Below, piece by piece: positions 17,619 to 27,297 of a stretch of 64,000 nt of DNA. Location of the stretch: contig JAFMVE010000023.1 in NCBI GenBank assembly GCA_025499705.1, positions 1 through 64,000 on the forward strand, written 5' to 3'. Position 1 is the stretch's first letter. Every line of letters starts with the position of its first letter. The notes below the pieces were generated by a model, which saw only the letters and a program-made list of their open reading frames with translations, searched no databases and had not been told where the DNA came from. This DNA is from Carboxylicivirga caseinilyticus. Lineage in GTDB: Bacteria > Bacteroidota > Bacteroidia > Bacteroidales > Marinilabiliaceae. The translations under genes and the position numbers were made by a program.

Positions 17619-19016
17619 ATGGAATTACCATTTTCTGAATCATACAAAATAAAAATGATTGAGCCTATTAGAAAAAGCTCAAGAGAAGAACGCGAACGCT
17701 GGATTAAAGAAGCTAAATACAACCTGTTTAACTTGCGAAGCGATCAGGTATTTATCGACCTGCTTACTGATAGTGGAACAGGAGCAATGAGCGACAGACA
17801 GTGGGCTGCAATGATGTTAGGTGATGAAAGTTATGCAGGCGCATCATCATACTACAACTTAAAGAATGCCATTAAAAACATTCTGGGTTTTGATTACTTT
17901 CTACCAACACACCAGGGAAGAGCAGCGGAAAATGTATTGTTTTCTGCTTTGATAAAAGAAGGAGATGTGGTTCCCGGCAACTCACATTTCGATACAACCA
18001 AAGGGCATATCGAATTCAGAAAAGCCAGAGCCATAGATTGTACTATCAACGAAGCCTTCGATACAACACTGAATCATCCATTTAAAGGTAATATTGACCT
18101 GAACAAACTGGAACATGTATTGGTAACTCACCCCAAGGAAAACATTCCGATGATTATTGTTACCGTTACCTGCAACTCGTCTGGAGGGCAACCTGTATCG
18201 ATGGAAAATCTTCGGGAGGTATATAGTATGGCAAAGAAATACGGCATCAGGGTTATTTTTGACTCGGCTCGCTTTGCCGAAAATGCATATTTCATTAAAG
18301 TGCGCGAAGAAGGTTACGCAGATAAAAGCATTAAGGAAATTGTTAAAGAAATGTATTCTTATGCTGATGGTATGACCATGAGTAGTAAGAAAGATGCCAT
18401 CGTTAACATGGGCGGTTTCATTGCACTAAAAGAGGAAGATCTTTTTAAGAAAGCCAGCCAGTTCAATATTATTTTTGAAGGTTTTATTACCTACGGAGGT
18501 ATGTCAGGCCGGGATATGAATGCCTTGGCTCAAGGCTTGGATGAAGGTACCGAATTTGATTATCTTGAGACTCGTATCAAACAAGTTGAATACCTGGGTA
18601 ATCGATTAAAAGAATTTGGCATTACCATTCAGGAACCTACAGGAGGTCATGCAATTTTTGTCGATGCTAAAAAATTTCTTCCTAACATACCTAAAGAAGA
18701 ATACGTGGCTCAAACCTTAGCTATTGAATTATACAAAGAAGCAGGTATCAGAGGAGTTGAAATAGGAACACTACTGGCTGACAGAGATCCTGACACCCGA
18801 GAAAACAGGTATCCGGCCCTGGAATTGCTGCGACTGGCAATACCACGACGAACCTATACCAATAATCACATGAATGTTATTGCTGTTGCATTAAAGAATG
18901 TATTCGATCGCCGACATGAAATAAAAAACGGCTACAGAATAATTACAGAAGCCCCTATTATGAGGCACTTTACTGTTGAATTAGCTCCGGCTGTCAAGCA
19001 AAGTGCCAACATATAA
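17619..19016 (+). CDS. tnaA: tryptophanase (tryptophan indole-lyase)
   Basis: A 465-residue PLP enzyme of the beta-eliminating lyase family, which splits tryptophan to indole, pyruvate and ammonia. The start MELPFSESYKIKMIEPI, the block FIDLLTDSGTGAMS, and the PLP lysine Lys258 in SSKKDA fit. Two positions separate tryptophanase from tyrosine phenol-lyase. The site after the PTHQGR block reads HFDTTKGH (Asp124), as in tryptophanase, not TTTRYH. The phenol-binding arginine of tyrosine phenol-lyase is replaced by Ile382 in VEIGTLL. Both favour tryptophan as substrate. A terminator follows at 19039. The 200-nt leader upstream may regulate it. Confidence 0.88.
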   Translation: MELPFSESYKIKMIEPIRKSSREERERWIKEAKYNLFNLRSDQVFIDLLTDSGTGAMSDRQWAAMMLGDESYAGASSYYNLKNAIKNILGFDYFLPTHQGRAAENVLFSALIKEGDVVPGNSHFDTTKGHIEFRKARAIDCTINEAFDTTLNHPFKGNIDLNKLEHVLVTHPKENIPMIIVTVTCNSSGGQPVSMENLREVYSMAKKYGIRVIFDSARFAENAYFIKVREEGYADKSIKEIVKEMYSYADGMTMSSKKDAIVNMGGFIALKEEDLFKKASQFNIIFEGFITYGGMSGRDMNALAQGLDEGTEFDYLETRIKQVEYLGNRLKEFGITIQEPTGGHAIFVDAKKFLPNIPKEEYVAQTLAIELYKEAGIRGVEIGTLLADRDPDTRENRYPALELLRLAIPRRTYTNNHMNVIAVALKNVFDRRHEIKNGYRIITEAPIMRHFTVELAPAVKQSANI

Positions 19017-19038
19017 TAATTATCCCCAATTCAACGAT

Positions 19039-19072
19039 AAAGGTTGTGTCATTCGGCACAACCTTTTTCTTT
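19039..19072 (+). terminator. terminator of tnaA
   Basis: AAAGGTTGTG pairs with CACAACCTTT around a short loop, followed by TTTTCTTTTTT. It lies 23 bp after the tnaA stop codon. Confidence 0.8.
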
Positions 19073-19178
19073 TTTCTGTTTGATAGCAGCCTTTTTTTAA
19101 CTTGCTTTGTAGTCCTCAAAGGATCGTTGCTCTGATAATTTGAAAACACCTTTATATAATCAACAACAAGCTGAATAG

Positions 19179-20510
19179 ATGAAAGATTTAACTGTAGGAA
19201 ACGAAGCCAAATTAATTTTCAGGTTTGCTTTACCTATGGTTTTCGGCAATCTGCTTCAGCAAATGTATCACTTTGTCGATAGTGTAATAGTTGGTCGCTT
19301 TATTGGTAAAGAAGCACTGGCTGCTCTGGGAGCCTCTTCCCCTATTTTTTATGCTTTGATAGCTTTTATAATTGGAATTGGTAGTGGCGCAACTATTGTA
19401 ATCAGTCAATATTTTGGTGCCAAGGAGCTTGACAAAGTAAAACGTGCCATCGATACAATTTTCATCTTTTTATTCTGGGCTTCAATTGTAATTACAACGA
19501 TTGGCATTTCGTTCAGTGAAGAAATTTTTACTCTCTTGCGGGTTGATGAAGCTGTAATACCAATGGCTACAAGCTATTTTAATGTTTTTATGCTGGGTAT
19601 GATAGCCTTTTTTGGCTTCAGTGCCACATCATCGGTATTAAGAGGACTGGGAGACTCAATGACTCCTCTTTATTTCATGCTCATTGCAACTGTGATCAAC
19701 ATTGTACTGGATATCGTTTTTATCGTTATTTTCAATTGGGGCATTGAAGGTGTAGCATTTGCAACAGTTATTGCACAAACAACAGCTTTTATTGCAGGAG
19801 CAATTTACCTTACCCGAAAACATCAGATTATTTCATTCAATATATTCCAGTTTACATTTGATAAAGAACTCTTTATTAAGAGCATCAAAATAGGTCTTCC
19901 AACAGGCTTTCAGCAAACATTTGTTGCACTGGGAATTATGGCATTGATCCGTATTGTAAACAATTTCGATACTGATGCTCTGGCTGCCTTTACAGCAGCC
20001 AGTCGTGTGGATGCATTAGCTGCCATGCCAGCCCTTAACCTGGCAAGCGCTCTATCTGCCTTTGTTGGACAAAACCTGGGAGCTAAAAAAATAGACCGTA
20101 TCAAAAAAGGCTTAAAGGCTACCTTAGGAATGGCATGGAGTCTTTCATTAATCGTTATGATCGTGGTTATTTTCTTTGGTGATCATATTATGCGTTTATT
20201 TACAACCGATGCCAATGTGATCCAATATGGTAACAACTACTTAATCATTGTCAGTTCATTTTATCTTATCTTTTCAACCATGTTTGTAATCCATGGTGTT
20301 TTACGTGGAGCCGGTGCTACATTGATACCCATGTTTATCACCTTGTTTTCGTTATGGATTATACGAATACCATTTGCCATATTCTTATCCAAACATTTTG
20401 GAATCAATGGTATATGGTGGGCAATACCCATAGGCTGGTCAATGGGGCTAGTCGGATCTATTCTATATTATTTTAGCGGTAAATGGAAAAGTAAAGTAAT
20501 TATTAATTAA
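19179..20510 (+). CDS. MATE family efflux transporter
   Basis: A 443-residue cation/drug antiporter with about 12 membrane segments in two homologous halves. The N-terminal MVFGNLLQQMYHFVDSVIVGRFIG and the internal GFQQTFVALGIMALIRIVNNF are typical of the MATE branch found in Bacteroidetes and Firmicutes. Substrates are unknown. The next gene starts 6 bp after its stop, suggesting cotranscription. Confidence 0.92.
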   Translation: MKDLTVGNEAKLIFRFALPMVFGNLLQQMYHFVDSVIVGRFIGKEALAALGASSPIFYALIAFIIGIGSGATIVISQYFGAKELDKVKRAIDTIFIFLFWASIVITTIGISFSEEIFTLLRVDEAVIPMATSYFNVFMLGMIAFFGFSATSSVLRGLGDSMTPLYFMLIATVINIVLDIVFIVIFNWGIEGVAFATVIAQTTAFIAGAIYLTRKHQIISFNIFQFTFDKELFIKSIKIGLPTGFQQTFVALGIMALIRIVNNFDTDALAAFTAASRVDALAAMPALNLASALSAFVGQNLGAKKIDRIKKGLKATLGMAWSLSLIVMIVVIFFGDHIMRLFTTDANVIQYGNNYLIIVSSFYLIFSTMFVIHGVLRGAGATLIPMFITLFSLWIIRIPFAIFLSKHFGINGIWWAIPIGWSMGLVGSILYYFSGKWKSKVIIN

Positions 20511-20516
20511 TATCTC

Positions 20517-21368
20517 ATGACCCGAATTACCATCCTAACAGTATCAATCCTGATTTCAGTCTCAGGTCTTTGTCAAAAAGCTAATATTACTCAAATAACA
20601 AAGCTTTGTGATGACTTGATTGAAACTTCGGGTCTCATTTATTATGACAACAGCTACTGGACCATCAATGATAGTGGTGATTCTGCCTTGTTATACAGAA
20701 TAGATGAAAAAGGAGACATCAATCAAACCATATCCATTGCCAACGGGAAAAATATTGACTGGGAAGATATAGCCCAAGATGACAAACACATTTATATTGG
20801 TGACACTGGCAATAACAACGGGAATCGTTATGATTTCACCATCTATCAGATCTATAAAAGTGATATACCCGAAAATCTGGCAGACAAAAGCATTTTAGCT
20901 AAAGCCATTCATTTCAGATATGAAGATCAGCCTGAGAATCTTCAACCATATGCGCATAATTTTGATTGCGAAGCACTTGTCACCCTCAATAATCAATTGG
21001 GTATATTTACCAAAAACTGGGCTGATGGTAAAACAAATTTCTACCTGATTGACCCTCAAACGAAGATCGCAAAACACCAGTTTACATTCAATTCTTTTGG
21101 ATTAATAACCGGAGCCGAATACGTAAAAGAAGAAGATAAAATGTTATTGATAGGTTATCAGTATATCAACCAGACCCAACTTCCATTCTTTCTGATGATC
21201 ACTGATTTTTCTGAAGAATCAAAACGTAAAGAAACACGTATTCAACTATCTCAGATAAACGGAGAACAAACAGAAGCAATTTGCCTGGGCAAAAACGGAA
21301 TGGTTATCAGTAATGAAGAAACCACTGACTTACCAACATCATTAAAAAAAATAGAGTTAACCTACTAG
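20517..21368 (+). CDS. secreted beta-propeller-like protein of unknown function
   Basis: A 283-residue protein with a signal peptide (to about residue 19, SGLCQ). The body has repeated short beta motifs: GLIYYDNSYWTINDSGDSALLYRID, DWEDIAQDDKHIYIGDTGNN, and LGIFTKNWADGKTNFYLID. They suggest a propeller-type fold, but I recognise no named family with confidence. It follows the MATE gene directly and converges with the MerR-type gene, overlapping its end by 4 bp. Confidence 0.7.
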   Translation: MTRITILTVSILISVSGLCQKANITQITKLCDDLIETSGLIYYDNSYWTINDSGDSALLYRIDEKGDINQTISIANGKNIDWEDIAQDDKHIYIGDTGNNNGNRYDFTIYQIYKSDIPENLADKSILAKAIHFRYEDQPENLQPYAHNFDCEALVTLNNQLGIFTKNWADGKTNFYLIDPQTKIAKHQFTFNSFGLITGAEYVKEEDKMLLIGYQYINQTQLPFFLMITDFSEESKRKETRIQLSQINGEQTEAICLGKNGMVISNEETTDLPTSLKKIELTY

Positions 21369-22249
21369 AATTTTGACATTTCCTGCTTAAATTCTCTGGC
21401 ATTTAACACCTTCACAAAGTGATCAGGCATTTTTGGTTCCAGTTCCTTAACCTGAAGACCCATTATAAAGAAAGGGGTATTTGGAATCGATTTGGAGTAA
21501 TCGTTCAGTATTTCGTCAAGTTCTTCCTTAGTTTGGGCTGAAACGAATGAGGTAAAAAACACATCTACCTTGCGCACATCAACAATAATCTTTAAATCAC
21601 TCATGGGTACCGATGCGCCCAAATAAACCACGTTATAGCCTTCTTTACGGGCAATCAAACTATAAAACAACAACCCAATTTCGTGGAGTTCATTCTCAGG
21701 AAGAAAGAAAACAATATTCTTATCAGATTTAGGGATAAAATTTTGCATCTCATTATCAATCGCAACAATCAATTTCTGACGGATGAGATTGGAAATAAAA
21801 TGTTCCTGCGCAGGATTTACCGTTCCTGCCTGCCAAAGTATTCCAATCCTTTCTAAAAATGGAAATAGAATAGATTCAACGGTTGATTCAAAACCTAATT
21901 TAATAATAGAATTGGTCAGCACGTTGGTAAACTTTCCTTCATCCAATTCCAGCATTGCAACCAGCAAACTCTCAATCTGAACATCAATATTCCTTGTGTC
22001 CAGACATAAGTCAATCACTCTCTGACGCAGTTGGTCCTGAGTTAAGTCGGCTATCCTTGAGATCTTAATCCCATTCTGATTTAGAATAGAAACATTTAAT
22101 ATTCGTTTGAGATCATCATCGCTATAAAGCCTGATATTTGTTGAAGTTCTTTGTGGCTCAATCAGTTTATAGCGTCGTTCCCAAATACGAATAGTATGTG
22201 CTTTTATTCCAGAAATTTTTTCAAGATCTTTAATTGAGTAGACAGCCAT
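21365..22249 (-). CDS. MerR family regulator with B12-binding domain (CarH/LitR-like)
   Basis: A 294-residue transcription factor. Residues 3-70 are a MerR DNA-binding domain (YSIKDLEKISGIKAHTIRIWERRY). Residues 90-165 are the helical cap with Trp139, then nine residues, then Glu149-His150, the W-x9-EH signature of light-sensing CarH proteins. Residues 178-290 are the B12-binding fold with Glu187-x-His189-xx-Gly192, the lower-ligand motif for cobalamin. The known family binds DNA in the dark with adenosylcobalamin and lets go in light. No carotenoid or photolyase genes lie nearby to name a target. The start ATG at 22249 matches the family N-terminus. Confidence 0.9.
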   Translation of the reverse strand: MAVYSIKDLEKISGIKAHTIRIWERRYKLIEPQRTSTNIRLYSDDDLKRILNVSILNQNGIKISRIADLTQDQLRQRVIDLCLDTRNIDVQIESLLVAMLELDEGKFTNVLTNSIIKLGFESTVESILFPFLERIGILWQAGTVNPAQEHFISNLIRQKLIVAIDNEMQNFIPKSDKNIVFFLPENELHEIGLLFYSLIARKEGYNVVYLGASVPMSDLKIIVDVRKVDVFFTSFVSAQTKEELDEILNDYSKSIPNTPFFIMGLQVKELEPKMPDHFVKVLNAREFKQEMSKF

Positions 22250-22343
22250 ACTGAATAAATAATGTTTTAATAATTAGGTTGCCTCTTAAACAGGCAATTT
22301 GCATTTAATGTTCAACTTTATTTCAACTTTTATATACAATGAA

Positions 22344-22360
22344 GGGAGGCAAAGCCTCCC
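22344..22360 (-). terminator. hairpin after the FAS1 lipoprotein gene
   Basis: A perfect 7-bp GC-rich stem GGGAGGC-AAA-GCCTCCC, 32 bp after the stop of the FAS1 gene. The T run that follows on the minus strand is weak. Confidence 0.5.
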
Positions 22361-22391
22361 AAGAAGAAGTTATAATGAGTAATATCATGCC

Positions 22392-23747
22392 TTATGGCAC
22401 TATTACCTGATCAATTACATGTATTACTCCATTTAAGCCCTGAATATCGGCGGCTACAACCTTTATACTATTATCTATTATAACGCCATTATCAACATTC
22501 ACCATTATTTCTTTCTCTGCATTTAAAGTGGGGACAGTACCATTTGTTAAACCTGTTGATACTGCATTAGCACTAACAACATGTGCCAGTAGAACAGGTA
22601 TTAGATCTTCTTTTGACAAGTCATCCAGGCTACTAATTTGTAAAGCTTCAAATAAGTCTTCAAAAGCATCGTTGGTAGGGGCAAACACGGTAAAAGGTCC
22701 ATCTCCTGATAAATCATCCACTAATTCAGCTTTTATAAGAGCATCCACCAATATACTGAAATTTGAATTTTGCAAAGCAATATCAACAATGGTAGGTGGT
22801 ACAATCACCTGATCAATCGCGTGTATAATTCCATTGGTTGCAACCACATCGGTAACAATAACTTTAGCTGATGAATTTAGCATCACCGCATCAGCAACAT
22901 CTACTTTTAAGTTAATATTATTATCAAATGCGGATGCTAATGTCGAAACATAGCCTGACTCAACCATTGAAGCAGGTATTACATTACCCAAAACATGATA
23001 AAGCAGTATTGGAGTAAGTGTTTCTTTTGTAAGTGCATCAAAAGTTAAATCATTTGATTCCAAAAATGAATCAAATGCACTATTAACAGGTGCAAAAACA
23101 GTAAATTGATTCTCATCACTATCCAATGTTTCTGCTAATTCAGCCTTAACTACTGCAGATACTAAAGATGAAAAGTTTTCATTGGAAATAGCATGATCAG
23201 TTATACTCATCGGTAAAATCACTTTATCAATTACATGAATCACACCATTGGCTGCTTCAATATCTGTTTGCGATATCATTGCCCTGTTATTAATTTTCAG
23301 AGTGCTCATATCAACATAAAATGAAAGCATATAACCATCCATTGGTCCTGCCGACAAAGAATTATAATAACCTGTTTGTAAATTAGAAGCCATTTTACTT
23401 CCTGACATTACATGATACAGTAGAACTTCAGTTAACACTTCATCTGAAATATCATCCAAACTGGAGACGCCCAATTCATCCAGTAAAGAATTAAATGCTG
23501 AGTTAGTAGGTGCAAATACTGTGAAATCTCCACTTTGATCTAAATCATCATCCAATCCCACTTTTTGTAATGCTGATACCAGAATACTAAAATCATTGTT
23601 AGAAGCTGCTATAGCAGTAATAGACTGTGACGATTCAATAGGATTGTCTTCCATTGTTTTATCATCTTCATCATCACATGAAACTGTTACAAACATTAAA
23701 CCCACAAAAAGTGCCAGTACCCAATAATTCATTTTTAATGCTTTCAT
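22392..23747 (-). CDS. lipoprotein with three fasciclin (FAS1) domains
   Basis: A 451-residue cell-surface protein. A lipoprotein signal ends at Cys24 (VTVSCDDEDD), followed by an acidic stretch as in Bacteroidetes surface-exposed lipoproteins. Three FAS1 repeats of about 135 residues each follow. Each carries a DFTVFAPTNSAF-type H1 motif (first FTVFAPTNSAFNSL, second FTVFAPVNSAFDSF, third FTVFAPTNDAFEDL) and ends with a second motif of the form NGVIHVIDKVILP. FAS1 domains mediate adhesion or matrix contacts. The gene is monocistronic and has a 250-bp region shared with yicC upstream. Confidence 0.92.
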   Translation of the reverse strand: MKALKMNYWVLALFVGLMFVTVSCDDEDDKTMEDNPIESSQSITAIAASNNDFSILVSALQKVGLDDDLDQSGDFTVFAPTNSAFNSLLDELGVSSLDDISDEVLTEVLLYHVMSGSKMASNLQTGYYNSLSAGPMDGYMLSFYVDMSTLKINNRAMISQTDIEAANGVIHVIDKVILPMSITDHAISNENFSSLVSAVVKAELAETLDSDENQFTVFAPVNSAFDSFLESNDLTFDALTKETLTPILLYHVLGNVIPASMVESGYVSTLASAFDNNINLKVDVADAVMLNSSAKVIVTDVVATNGIIHAIDQVIVPPTIVDIALQNSNFSILVDALIKAELVDDLSGDGPFTVFAPTNDAFEDLFEALQISSLDDLSKEDLIPVLLAHVVSANAVSTGLTNGTVPTLNAEKEIMVNVDNGVIIDNSIKVVAADIQGLNGVIHVIDQVIVP

Positions 23748-23997
23748 GATTTCAAATTTTGATTAATAATTAAATCTTTAGTAGGTAAACCGCATGTTGA
23801 ATTTTTTGTTTAATGTTTTTTAATTATTATTAAACATTTATTTAGCAAGCAATAAGTTAAATGCTGAATATCTGCCAATTACACTCTTATTGTTTTGTTC
23901 ATCTTTTTTAATATTTCATTAAACCATATCTCTTTAAAGTGACTAAACCATAGTTAAATAAAAAGCTTAACTTTGCATTCAAAGTAAAAATATTTGC

Positions 23998-24873
23998 ATG
24001 GTTCATTCAATGACAGGTTTTGGGAAAGGGGTTTGCGAACTTCCCAATAAAAAAATCAACATCGAAATCAAATCACTCAACAGCAAACAGCTTGATTTAA
24101 ATACACGTATCCCTAATTTATATCGCGAAAAAGAAATAGAAATACGTAATACCGTAGGAAAAAAACTTACTCGTGGTAAAGTGGATGTAAGTTTCTTTGT
24201 TGAAGCTGCTTCTTCTGATAAAATAACCAAGGTTAATCAGCAGGTTATTAAAGATTATTATGCGCAGCTAAAAGAGGTATCGGCAGATTTGGGCTTTTCG
24301 GAAAATACAGATTTTTTGAAGGTAATTATGCCTCTACCAGACACTGTAAAGATTGAACTGGCAGAATTGGACGAAAAAGAATGGGTAGCCATCGCCAAAG
24401 CCATTGATGCTGCAATTGAAGACATTATTTCATTCAGGATAAGAGAAGGTAAAGCGTTAGAGGCTGATGTTCGAGAACGCATAGCTACCATTGACGAACT
24501 ACTTCAGCAAGTTCCAAATTACGAAACTCAACGTATTGAAAAGATTCGTAATCGTATAAAAGAAAATCTGGAAGAGCTTTCAATGCAAACTCAGGTTGAT
24601 GAAAACCGCTTTGAACAGGAGATTATTTTTTATCTCGAGAAACTGGATATCACAGAAGAAAAAGTTCGTTTGGCCAATCACCTGAAGTATTTTATCGAAA
24701 CCATGGAAGCTGGTGAAGCCGTTGGTAAAAAACTTGGTTTCATAAGTCAGGAAATAGGAAGAGAAATTAATACGTTGGGATCTAAAGCTAATGATGCTGA
24801 TTTACAAAAGATTGTAATTAGAATGAAAGATGAATTAGAGAAAATAAAGGAGCAAATCCTAAATATTCTTTAA
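23998..24873 (+). CDS. yicC: YicC family protein (endoribonuclease)
   Basis: A 291-residue protein of the YicC family, recently described as an endoribonuclease. The N-terminus VHSMTGFGKG is the family hallmark; the start shown, ATGGTTCATTC, fits. The C-terminal DUF1732 part contains YFIETMEAGEAVGKKLGFISQEIGREINTLGSKAND with the invariant Glu and Gly residues. It is 17 bp from gmk and is the first of a yicC-gmk-nadD operon, an order common in Bacteroidetes. Confidence 0.93.
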   Translation: MVHSMTGFGKGVCELPNKKINIEIKSLNSKQLDLNTRIPNLYREKEIEIRNTVGKKLTRGKVDVSFFVEAASSDKITKVNQQVIKDYYAQLKEVSADLGFSENTDFLKVIMPLPDTVKIELAELDEKEWVAIAKAIDAAIEDIISFRIREGKALEADVRERIATIDELLQQVPNYETQRIEKIRNRIKENLEELSMQTQVDENRFEQEIIFYLEKLDITEEKVRLANHLKYFIETMEAGEAVGKKLGFISQEIGREINTLGSKANDADLQKIVIRMKDELEKIKEQILNIL

Positions 24874-24890
24874 CCATCAAAGAAGGTAAT

Positions 24891-25460
24891 ATGACAAAAA
24901 AAGGCAAATTAATTATTTTTTCTGCTCCTTCAGGATCGGGTAAGAGTACCATTGTTCAGGCGTTATTAAAAAAGAATTTTAACCTCGAATTCTCTATTTC
25001 AGCCACCAGTCGGGCTCCCAGAGGAGAAGAACAGCACAGCAAAGAATATTACTTTTTAACACCTGAGGAGTTCAGGCAAAAGATTAAAGAAAATGCTTTC
25101 CTGGAATGGGAAGAAGTATACACTGATACTTATTACGGAAGCTTACGAAGCGAGGTGGAACGCATTACCAATGCGGGAAATAATGTAGTTTTTGATGTTG
25201 ATGTGGTTGGTGGGGTAAATATTAAAAAAGAGTTTGGCAATACTGCCTTAAGCATTTTTGTTCAGCCACCATCCATTGAGGCTCTAAAAGAAAGATTGAT
25301 TAATCGTGCTACCGATTCACCTGAAAAAATACAGGAACGATTGGCAAAAGCTGAATATGAGTTAGGATTCGCTTCTAAATTTGATAAGATTGTTATCAAC
25401 GACAATCTGGAAGAAGCTATCAAAGAAGCTGAGAACTTATTAACTAATTTCTTACAATAA
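24891..25460 (+). CDS. gmk: guanylate kinase
   Basis: A 189-residue enzyme that phosphorylates GMP to GDP with ATP. A P-loop SAPSGSGKST lies at residues 11-20, the GMP-binding ISATSRAPRGEE near 37, and EFGNTALSIFVQPPS further on. Length fits the family (about 190-207). It is the middle gene of yicC-gmk-nadD and ends 1 bp before nadD. Confidence 0.96.
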   Translation: MTKKGKLIIFSAPSGSGKSTIVQALLKKNFNLEFSISATSRAPRGEEQHSKEYYFLTPEEFRQKIKENAFLEWEEVYTDTYYGSLRSEVERITNAGNNVVFDVDVVGGVNIKKEFGNTALSIFVQPPSIEALKERLINRATDSPEKIQERLAKAEYELGFASKFDKIVINDNLEEAIKEAENLLTNFLQ

Positions 25461-25461
25461 G

Positions 25462-26037
25462 ATGATGCAGATCGGACTTTTCTTCGGATCATTCAACCCA
25501 ATTCATGCAGGCCATCTGGCATTGGCGAATTACATGTGTGAATTTGAGGAAATGGACGAAGTCTGGTTTGTGGTCAGCCCTCAAAATCCTTTCAAATCAA
25601 AAGCTGATTTAATTGATACCAACCACCGCTTAAACATGACCCAACTGGCAACTTCGGAATACAGTAAGTTTAAAGTAGTGGATATTGAAACGCAATTACC
25701 AATTCCATCATACACTATTGACACCTTAACAGAATTACACAAGCGTCATAAGAACTGCATCTTCAATTTAATAATGGGTGCCGATAACATTCAGAACATC
25801 CAGCGTTGGAAAGATGGTGATCGCATCCTTTCTGATTATTGTATTCTGGTTTATCCTCGAACTGGTTACTCAACAGAAAATCTTGAGGTTCCTCTTAGCG
25901 TAAAATATACAGACGCCCCAGTTATTGAAATTTCGTCAACGAAAATAAGAACCTGGCTAAAAGAAGGCAAACAATTGCCTTACTTCATTACTCCTGTTGT
26001 ATTGGAATACATCGAACTAAATAAGCTTTATCAATAA
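25462..26037 (+). CDS. nadD: nicotinate-nucleotide adenylyltransferase
   Basis: A 191-residue enzyme of NAD synthesis that joins nicotinate mononucleotide to AMP. The nucleotidyltransferase motif GSFNPIHAGHLALAN is at residues 9-23, and ISSTKIRTWLKEGK near the end matches the second signature. Two ATGs in a row (25462 and 25465) could each start it. It ends the yicC-gmk-nadD operon, and a terminator lies within its last bases. Confidence 0.95.
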   Translation: MMQIGLFFGSFNPIHAGHLALANYMCEFEEMDEVWFVVSPQNPFKSKADLIDTNHRLNMTQLATSEYSKFKVVDIETQLPIPSYTIDTLTELHKRHKNCIFNLIMGADNIQNIQRWKDGDRILSDYCILVYPRTGYSTENLEVPLSVKYTDAPVIEISSTKIRTWLKEGKQLPYFITPVVLEYIELNKLYQ

Positions 26038-26068
26038 AAAAGACCAATCGAATGACTGGTCTTTTGAT
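26036..26068. terminator. bidirectional terminator between nadD and the EEP nuclease
   Basis: AAAAGACCA pairs with TGGTCTTTT. A runs precede it and T runs follow it, so it can stop transcripts from both convergent genes. Confidence 0.75.
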
Positions 26069-26103
26069 TAAGGAAAAGTAAGGTTCAAACAAATATCAAA
26101 TAA

Positions 26104-27147
26104 CTATATCTTCTTTAATAAAATAATATAAACCGGAAAGTGGTCGCTATAACCTCCCTGATAACGATTACCAACATAGGTACGCAATGGATACCCCTTA
26201 TATTGTCCTTCAGGCACTAACATCTTAGGATTATTGTAAATATGCGATGATTTAAATTGGTAAGTAGAGTAATTATTACCCAATAATGATTCGGTAATCA
26301 TTACCTGATCGAAGAGATTCCATTTATCGCGATATGCCAGTGTACCTATACCATTTTTATAATGTTTATACATAGTATTAAACATGTCACCTTCACGCAT
26401 TTTATTCTTTTTACCCATGGCGCGTAAATACAAACCAACACTTTCATTTATTGGATCATCATTTAAATCGCCCATTAGAATAACCTTTGCTTTTGCATCC
26501 ACTGATTGAATTGAATCGACTATAGAGCGACTAAGCTTTGCGGCAGCATTGCGCAAGGGTGCACTTCGTGCCTCTCCTCCATAACGCGATGGCCAGTGAT
26601 TAACGATAAAATGCATCGGTTCACCATCGAAAATACCAGAGACCATTAACTGATCGCGTGTAAAAATTCTTTCTTTAGAATTTTCGTCAAAAATCATTAA
26701 TGGAATTGATTTGGAATTTGTAACCTGGAAAAATTTAGGTCGATAAATCAAACACACATCCACTCCCCTTTTATCAGGAGAATCATAATGTACAATCTGG
26801 TAATTATATGGCTTTAATTTCGGATCATTAATAAGATCCTCAATTACTGCCTTATTTTCCATTTCACACAAGCCAACAACTGCCGGAGCTCCCAAACCTT
26901 TTTCTTGTCCCAGTTCAGAAATAATCTCGGCCATATTACTGATTTTCTTCCAATATTTGGTGTCATCCCATTTCTTATCTCCTTCTGGTGTAAATTCAGT
27001 ATCTCTTACATCCGGAGTATCTATCGTATCAAATAAGTTTTCAAGATTATAAAAAGCTATTACTCCCGCCTTGTACGTTTGTGCTTCTACCTGTGAAAAG
27101 CCAAAAGCAAACAGTACTAGAAAGCTCCAAATTATTCTATTTAACAT
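26104..27147 (-). CDS. secreted endonuclease/exonuclease/phosphatase family protein
   Basis: A 347-residue EEP-fold hydrolase with a signal peptide (residues 1-22, cleaved near VEAQ). Catalytic motifs: FYNLENLFD (Asn), GLCEMENK (metal-binding Glu), the MGDLNDDP pair, and the C-terminal SDHFPVYI (Asp-His). INVNHWPSRYGGEARSAPLR-like residues in the middle, VNHWPSRYGG, are common in Bacteroidetes extracellular members annotated as nucleases. It probably cuts nucleic acids or phosphoesters outside the inner membrane. It is divergent from the TonB receptor gene, 250 bp away, and may share its control region. Confidence 0.88.
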   Translation of the reverse strand: MLNRIIWSFLVLFAFGFSQVEAQTYKAGVIAFYNLENLFDTIDTPDVRDTEFTPEGDKKWDDTKYWKKISNMAEIISELGQEKGLGAPAVVGLCEMENKAVIEDLINDPKLKPYNYQIVHYDSPDKRGVDVCLIYRPKFFQVTNSKSIPLMIFDENSKERIFTRDQLMVSGIFDGEPMHFIVNHWPSRYGGEARSAPLRNAAAKLSRSIVDSIQSVDAKAKVILMGDLNDDPINESVGLYLRAMGKKNKMREGDMFNTMYKHYKNGIGTLAYRDKWNLFDQVMITESLLGNNYSTYQFKSSHIYNNPKMLVPEGQYKGYPLRTYVGNRYQGGYSDHFPVYIILLKKI

Positions 27148-27297
27148 ACTACTATTGAATTTTTGTGAGCAAGTTAGTATTTTTTAATCAAAACACACTC
27201 ATCTCACCAACCTATAACATGACTAAACACAGTTAAATTTTGATTAAGCATCAACTATCAATTTTAATAAGATGTTAAGTTCATCAAATTTAAAGCC

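Noticed and set aside
17619-19016. Tyrosine phenol-lyase instead of tryptophanase
   Set aside because: Asp124 in HFDTTKGH and Ile382 in VEIG match tryptophanase, not the Thr/Arg set of tyrosine phenol-lyase.
22392-23747. Tandem repeats as a possible DNA repeat array
   Set aside because: The repeats are protein-level FAS1 domains; the DNA copies are diverged.
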